From CFX5 sp964568485 (lineage in GTDB: Bacteria; Chloroflexota; Anaerolineae; Caldilineales; Caldilineaceae), in assembly GCA_964568485.1 (NCBI GenBank), contig CAZMRA010000224.1, forward strand, positions 1 through 8,343: 8,343 bases of DNA, written 5' to 3'. A model generated the notes under the pieces. The model saw only the letters and a list, made by a program, of their open reading frames with translations, was not told where the DNA came from and did not search any database. Positions 5,374-8,343 of this stretch are shown one piece after another. Within the stretch, counting starts at the first letter, position 1; every line of letters begins with the position of its first letter. The position numbers were made by a program, and so were the translations under genes.

Positions 5374-6948
5374 ATGAGACAGCTAGAACTTCGCACCCTC
5401 AACCCTTCTGTTACGCTCGCCGCCGGACTGGTGGCCGGCTTAGTGATTGGCTTGCTGATTGGTTGGGTATTTTGGCCGGTTCAATGGCAAGGTGCCACCA
5501 TCAATGAGCTATACCCAGATGCCAAGGCTGAATATCTGGCCACGGTGGCCGATGGGTATGTGATGTACAGTACACCAGAAGCAGCAGCAACAGCGCAACG
5601 GCGTGTTGCTAATTTCGGCCCCAATCTGGCAAGCGAAATCGAAGCGGCCATTGCCCATTACAGTGCGAGCAATGACCCTGACAAGGCTGTCCGCATCAGC
5701 AATCTGACCAGTCTGGCCGCGGCCCTGGGAGTTACATTACCCAATTTGGTGGGCTTCACCCCACCTGACGGCGCCGCCACACCGCCGCCGCAAGCAGAAG
5801 TCGAAGAGGGAGCGCAACCGGCCACCATAGCACCAAGCCTACCAGCCGACTCAGAGCCAGTTACCCCCGAAAGTGGCGGTATGGGCTGGGTTGGTTGGCT
5901 CTTTGGCATCTTGGCCGCGCTGGTGCTTGTCTTAGGCGGTATCTACCTGCTGTTAATGCTCAACCGCCAGGCCGCTGCTTCCACTAGTAGCGACGAGGAG
6001 CTAGATGAATTCATTGACCAGGAGATCGGCTCGATCCGCTCTGAGAATGAAGAAGATATCGCCATGCCACGCTATGTCGCTGGCAATTCGTCCGCTGCTG
6101 CGGTTGCAGCTCCCCTCAACCATGAACGGAGTGCGCAGCCTGCACCTCCCTTCCCTGAAGAGCCGGACGAATATCAATTCGATGACGATCCAGAGGATTA
6201 TACAACCTTCGCTACAGGTGGAATCTCGCACCAAACTAGTCACTATACGCAATTCAGTTTGGACCCGGCTCGCCAGCCAGCCATGCCGCCCCGAGAAGAA
6301 GAAATTGAGGATGAGGAAGAGGAATGGGATGACGACGAAGAATCCTCTCCCGCCTTGCCAAGCAGTCGTCCAGCCAGCACTGCTCTACAGCCACCTTCGC
6401 CTTCACTCTCTGGCCCTACCAGCACCCAGGAAGCCAACACGGTAAATCGTTCGGCGGCGCGGGTCGCCACAATTACCCGTGGCTCATCGCGTTACAAACT
6501 GCTCGAAATTTATACAGCTCATTACCAAGCGGGTATTCACGATTACGATGAATCTCACCCGATCACAGATTCCCTTACAGGCCGGTATATCGGTGAGTGC
6601 GGCATGGGGGTGAGTACAAAAAATGGTCTATTGCAAAATCATCCCGACCAAGTGGTAGCGCTCGAAGTTTGGCTCTTTGATAAAACCGATGACAAAAATA
6701 TCGGCAGCCAGACGCGCGTCCTCCTCAGCGAATATGCCATTGACCACAATTTAGATCAAGCCTTCTTGCGCGAGCGACAAGATGATCCTCGGCCCTTTAC
6801 GGCTCAACCAAATGTGCGCTTTCAGCTCGAAGGCCAGAATCTGATGCTCGATTGCACCATTGTTGAGGCAACCTATACCCCCAGTGGCCCAACCAAAGGG
6901 ACTTTCCAGAGCGTGCAGATCGAAATGCACATCCACAAGAAGATCTAG
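5374..6948 (+). CDS. Uncharacterised protein with two membrane segments, acidic linker and conserved-looking C-terminal domain
   Basis: I cannot assign a function. From the ATG at 5374 the product is 524 residues. The order is: a short N-terminus; membrane segment 1 (about 12-36, rich in AGLVAGLVIGLLIG and ending in WVFWPVQW); a probably extracytoplasmic region (37-168) with the helical motif YPDAKAEYLATVADGY (47-62), then a proline/threonine/glutamate-rich stretch; membrane segment 2 (about 170-197); a low-complexity linker (198-358) with a very acidic run at 307-324; and a folded-looking C-terminal domain (359-524). That domain contains GRYIGECGMGVS (403-414), VVALEVWLFDKTDD (427-440) and a strand-rich end. 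With both termini in the cytoplasm, the C-terminal domain would be cytoplasmic. The N-terminal membrane/YP module resembles one I associate with Chloroflexota proteins; this is memory, not a search. A GTG at 5332 would add 14 residues. It follows manC, but no shared role is shown. Confidence 0.85.
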   Translation: MRQLELRTLNPSVTLAAGLVAGLVIGLLIGWVFWPVQWQGATINELYPDAKAEYLATVADGYVMYSTPEAAATAQRRVANFGPNLASEIEAAIAHYSASNDPDKAVRISNLTSLAAALGVTLPNLVGFTPPDGAATPPPQAEVEEGAQPATIAPSLPADSEPVTPESGGMGWVGWLFGILAALVLVLGGIYLLLMLNRQAAASTSSDEELDEFIDQEIGSIRSENEEDIAMPRYVAGNSSAAAVAAPLNHERSAQPAPPFPEEPDEYQFDDDPEDYTTFATGGISHQTSHYTQFSLDPARQPAMPPREEEIEDEEEEWDDDEESSPALPSSRPASTALQPPSPSLSGPTSTQEANTVNRSAARVATITRGSSRYKLLEIYTAHYQAGIHDYDESHPITDSLTGRYIGECGMGVSTKNGLLQNHPDQVVALEVWLFDKTDDKNIGSQTRVLLSEYAIDHNLDQAFLRERQDDPRPFTAQPNVRFQLEGQNLMLDCTIVEATYTPSGPTKGTFQSVQIEMHIHKKI

Positions 6949-6968
6949 TAAGTGGGTGCGAGGGGGTG

Positions 6969-7000
6969 AGACGGCCAACAATGGGGATGTTGGCGCGTCT
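6969..7000. terminator. Hairpin between converging genes, possible two-way terminator
   Basis: AGACG+GCCAACA (6969-6980) pairs with TGTTGGC (6988-6994) and CGTCT (6996-7000). This makes a 12-bp stem with one bulged G (6995) and a 7-nt loop. It lies between the stops of the + strand membrane protein gene and the - strand dgt, and overlaps the dgt stop codon. No T-run follows in either direction. Position and symmetry suggest a shared 3' boundary for both transcripts. Confidence 0.5.
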
Positions 7001-8174
7001 ACACACGTTCTTCGGGATCGAAGAGCCGCTTATGTTCCTGAATTGCGTAGCGGTCGGTCATCCCCGCAATGTAATCGCAGACAACGCGGTGCAGCCCCGC
7101 TTCTTCGCCTGGCGACGTAGGTTGATCCACACGACGTTGCACTTCGGTCGGCAGTTGATAAGGATCCTCGGTGTAAGCCGTAAAGAGTTGGGTGAGCAAG
7201 CGCCGGGCTTTGGCCGCCATCCGCATTACCCGGTAATGGCGGTAAAAATTCTGCAGCAGGTAAGCTTTGAGCTCGCGATTAAACGCGTACATCGACTCTG
7301 AATAAGTAGCAACATTCTCAGGTAGCGCCCGCAAATCCGCCAAGTTTTTCACCCCCATAGCTTGGACCCGCTCCTCGGTGGTGCGGATCACATCACTCAC
7401 TTCCATTCCTACTAAGCGCCGGATAAAGCGGTAGCGCAGCATCGTATCGTTAAGGTCGGCGGTTGGTGACTCACCTAGACTGGCCAAAACTTGTTGGGCC
7501 ACGCCTAATGCGCACACCTCGGCAGGCACCAGAATCCCACTGCGCAAGCCATCATCCAAATCACTCGTGTTGTAAGCGATCTCATCTGCCAAGTTACTCA
7601 ACTGGCATTCGAGCGTGCCCCGCTCACCCGGTTCGTAGTTGGCTGCGTCAACCACGTCATAATCGGTATCATGCTTGACTACCCCTTCGCGCACCTCGTA
7701 GGTCAAATTTAAGCCAGGATGCTCGGTGTAGCGTTGCTCCAACTGGGTAAGGATGCGGTAGGTCTGCTTTTGATGATTGAAGCCCCCATGGTCGCGCATC
7801 AATTCATCCAGTGTCCACTCACCAATATGGCCAAAAGGCGGGTGCCCTAGGTCGTGGCCAAGGCAGATTGCTTCGGTCAGATCCTCATTGCAACGAAGCG
7901 CCCGCGCGAGTGTACGCCCAATCTGAGCGACTTCGACGCTATGGGTCAGACGATTGCGGTAATGATCGCCTTCAGAATAGACAAACACTTGCGTTTTGTA
8001 TTCAAGCCGCCTGAAGGCCGTGGTATGGATGATCCGATCCCGGTCGCGCTGGTAAGCGGTACGATAGTCGTGCTCAGCTTCTGGATAGAGACGTCCTCGG
8101 CTTTGACTGCTGCGCATCGCATACGGGGCAAGCAATTGTTCTTCATAGGCTTCAAAATCAATTCGTCGTTGCAT
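6999..8174 (-). CDS. dgt: Deoxyguanosinetriphosphate triphosphohydrolase-like protein (HD superfamily dNTPase)
   Basis: This family hydrolyses dNTPs to deoxynucleosides and triphosphate, using a metal in an HD-type active site, and so adjusts dNTP pools. Many members act on several dNTPs, so dGTP specificity is not certain. The 391-residue product shows the family start (RDRDRIIHTTAFRRLEYKTQVF, about 43-64) and the HD ligands: H78 in RNRLTHS (73-79), H107-D108 in GHDLGHPPFGH (106-116) and D197 in NLADEIAYNTSDLDDGL. All metal ligands are present. It is shorter than the E. coli enzyme (about 505) and fits the shorter 'dGTPase-like, type 2' group. The start ATG (8172-8174) has AGGAG 7 nt upstream. 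It follows a reductase gene by 32 nt on the same strand, so the two are probably co-transcribed. Confidence 0.95.
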   Translation of the reverse strand: MQRRIDFEAYEEQLLAPYAMRSSQSRGRLYPEAEHDYRTAYQRDRDRIIHTTAFRRLEYKTQVFVYSEGDHYRNRLTHSVEVAQIGRTLARALRCNEDLTEAICLGHDLGHPPFGHIGEWTLDELMRDHGGFNHQKQTYRILTQLEQRYTEHPGLNLTYEVREGVVKHDTDYDVVDAANYEPGERGTLECQLSNLADEIAYNTSDLDDGLRSGILVPAEVCALGVAQQVLASLGESPTADLNDTMLRYRFIRRLVGMEVSDVIRTTEERVQAMGVKNLADLRALPENVATYSESMYAFNRELKAYLLQNFYRHYRVMRMAAKARRLLTQLFTAYTEDPYQLPTEVQRRVDQPTSPGEEAGLHRVVCDYIAGMTDRYAIQEHKRLFDPEERV

Positions 8175-8181
8175 CGCAGTT

Positions 8182-8186
8182 CTCCT
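8182..8186 (-). promoter_or_regulatory. Ribosome binding site of dgt
   Basis: Read on the minus strand, GGGAGGAGAAC gives an AGGAG core 7 nt before the dgt ATG. It fixes the start and predicts efficient translation. It lies inside the 32-nt gap after the upstream reductase gene, so no separate promoter is needed. Confidence 0.85.
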
Positions 8187-8206
8187 CCCTGAGATATCCC
8201 GTAGCG

Positions 8207-8343
8207 TTATGTATTTGCTTTACGCAGGTTGTGGCCCCAGCGCTCCCCCCCATCGACGGTAATGACATCGCCGGTGACATAATCGGCCTCGAGCAGATAT
8301 TTTACTGCGCGTGCAACATCATCTGGCGCTCCCCAGCGGCCTA
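8207..8343 (-). CDS. Short-chain dehydrogenase/reductase (SDR), C-terminal end only
   Basis: This is the last 44 codons of a gene that enters from the right edge on the minus strand (first full codon at 8341-8339, TAA at 8209-8207). It reads GRWGAPDDVARAVKYLLEAD, then YVTGDVITVDGGERW, and ends HNLRKANT. The G-x-P-x-D-V-A helix and the YVTG-(D/Q)-x-I-x-V-DGG element are the characteristic C-terminal end of classical NAD(P)-dependent SDR enzymes such as FabG and pteridine reductases. The catalytic Ser-Tyr-Lys and the cofactor-binding glycines lie outside the window, so the substrate cannot be named. It is followed by dgt after 32 nt. Confidence 0.9.
   Translation of the reverse strand, partial: GRWGAPDDVARAVKYLLEADYVTGDVITVDGGERWGHNLRKANT

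Noticed and set aside
6005..6470. Long overlapping frames on both strands inside the membrane protein gene, including a serine-rich antisense frame
   Set aside because: They arise from the low-complexity acidic/proline-rich linker. The serine run is simply the complement of the Glu/Asp codons.
6966..7301. 111-codon + strand frame opposite the 3' end of dgt
   Set aside because: It is antisense to a well-supported dgt reading frame and has no domain signal.
1..8343. Defence system, CRISPR, mobile element or biosynthetic cluster
   Set aside because: All genes but one are recognised housekeeping functions, there are no transposase or recombinase motifs, and no regularly spaced repeats were seen.

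Overview
The window reads as a stretch of chromosomal housekeeping genes. The organism is probably a member of the Chloroflexota, perhaps class Chloroflexia. This rests on the style of the Ffh, RimM, DprA and KhpA proteins, the moderate GC content by eye, and a two-membrane-pass protein whose N-terminal region resembles a module I associate with Chloroflexota genomes. Genus cannot be fixed from sequence alone. I see no tRNA, rRNA, CRISPR array, insertion sequence, prophage gene or attachment site.

Left part (1-2675, + strand): the 3' part of ffh (SRP GTPase), rpsP (ribosomal protein S16), khpA (KH-domain RNA-binding protein) and rimM (30S maturation factor). This is the widespread bacterial ffh-rpsP-khpA-rimM order, linking protein targeting to small-subunit assembly. 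The usual next genes, trmD and rplS, are absent. The spacers are long for this operon (98, 92 and 227 nt) and contain inverted repeats.

Middle (2676-5208, + strand): a 264-nt spacer, then dprA (RecA loader for incoming single-stranded DNA) and manC (mannose-1-phosphate guanylyltransferase, supplying GDP-mannose for envelope sugars). manC has the strongest ribosome binding site of the + strand genes, while dprA and rimM have no clear one.

Right part (5209-8343): a + strand gene for an uncharacterised protein with two membrane segments, a long acidic/proline-rich linker and a compact C-terminal domain. It converges on a - strand pair: the C-terminal end of a short-chain dehydrogenase/reductase gene, cut by the window edge, followed 32 nt later by dgt (HD-family dNTP triphosphohydrolase).

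Strong hairpins lie after manC, between the converging genes, and between rpsP and khpA. None has a good downstream T-run, so they are not textbook intrinsic terminators. No novel multi-gene system is evident. The most interesting item is the uncharacterised membrane protein at 5374-6948.
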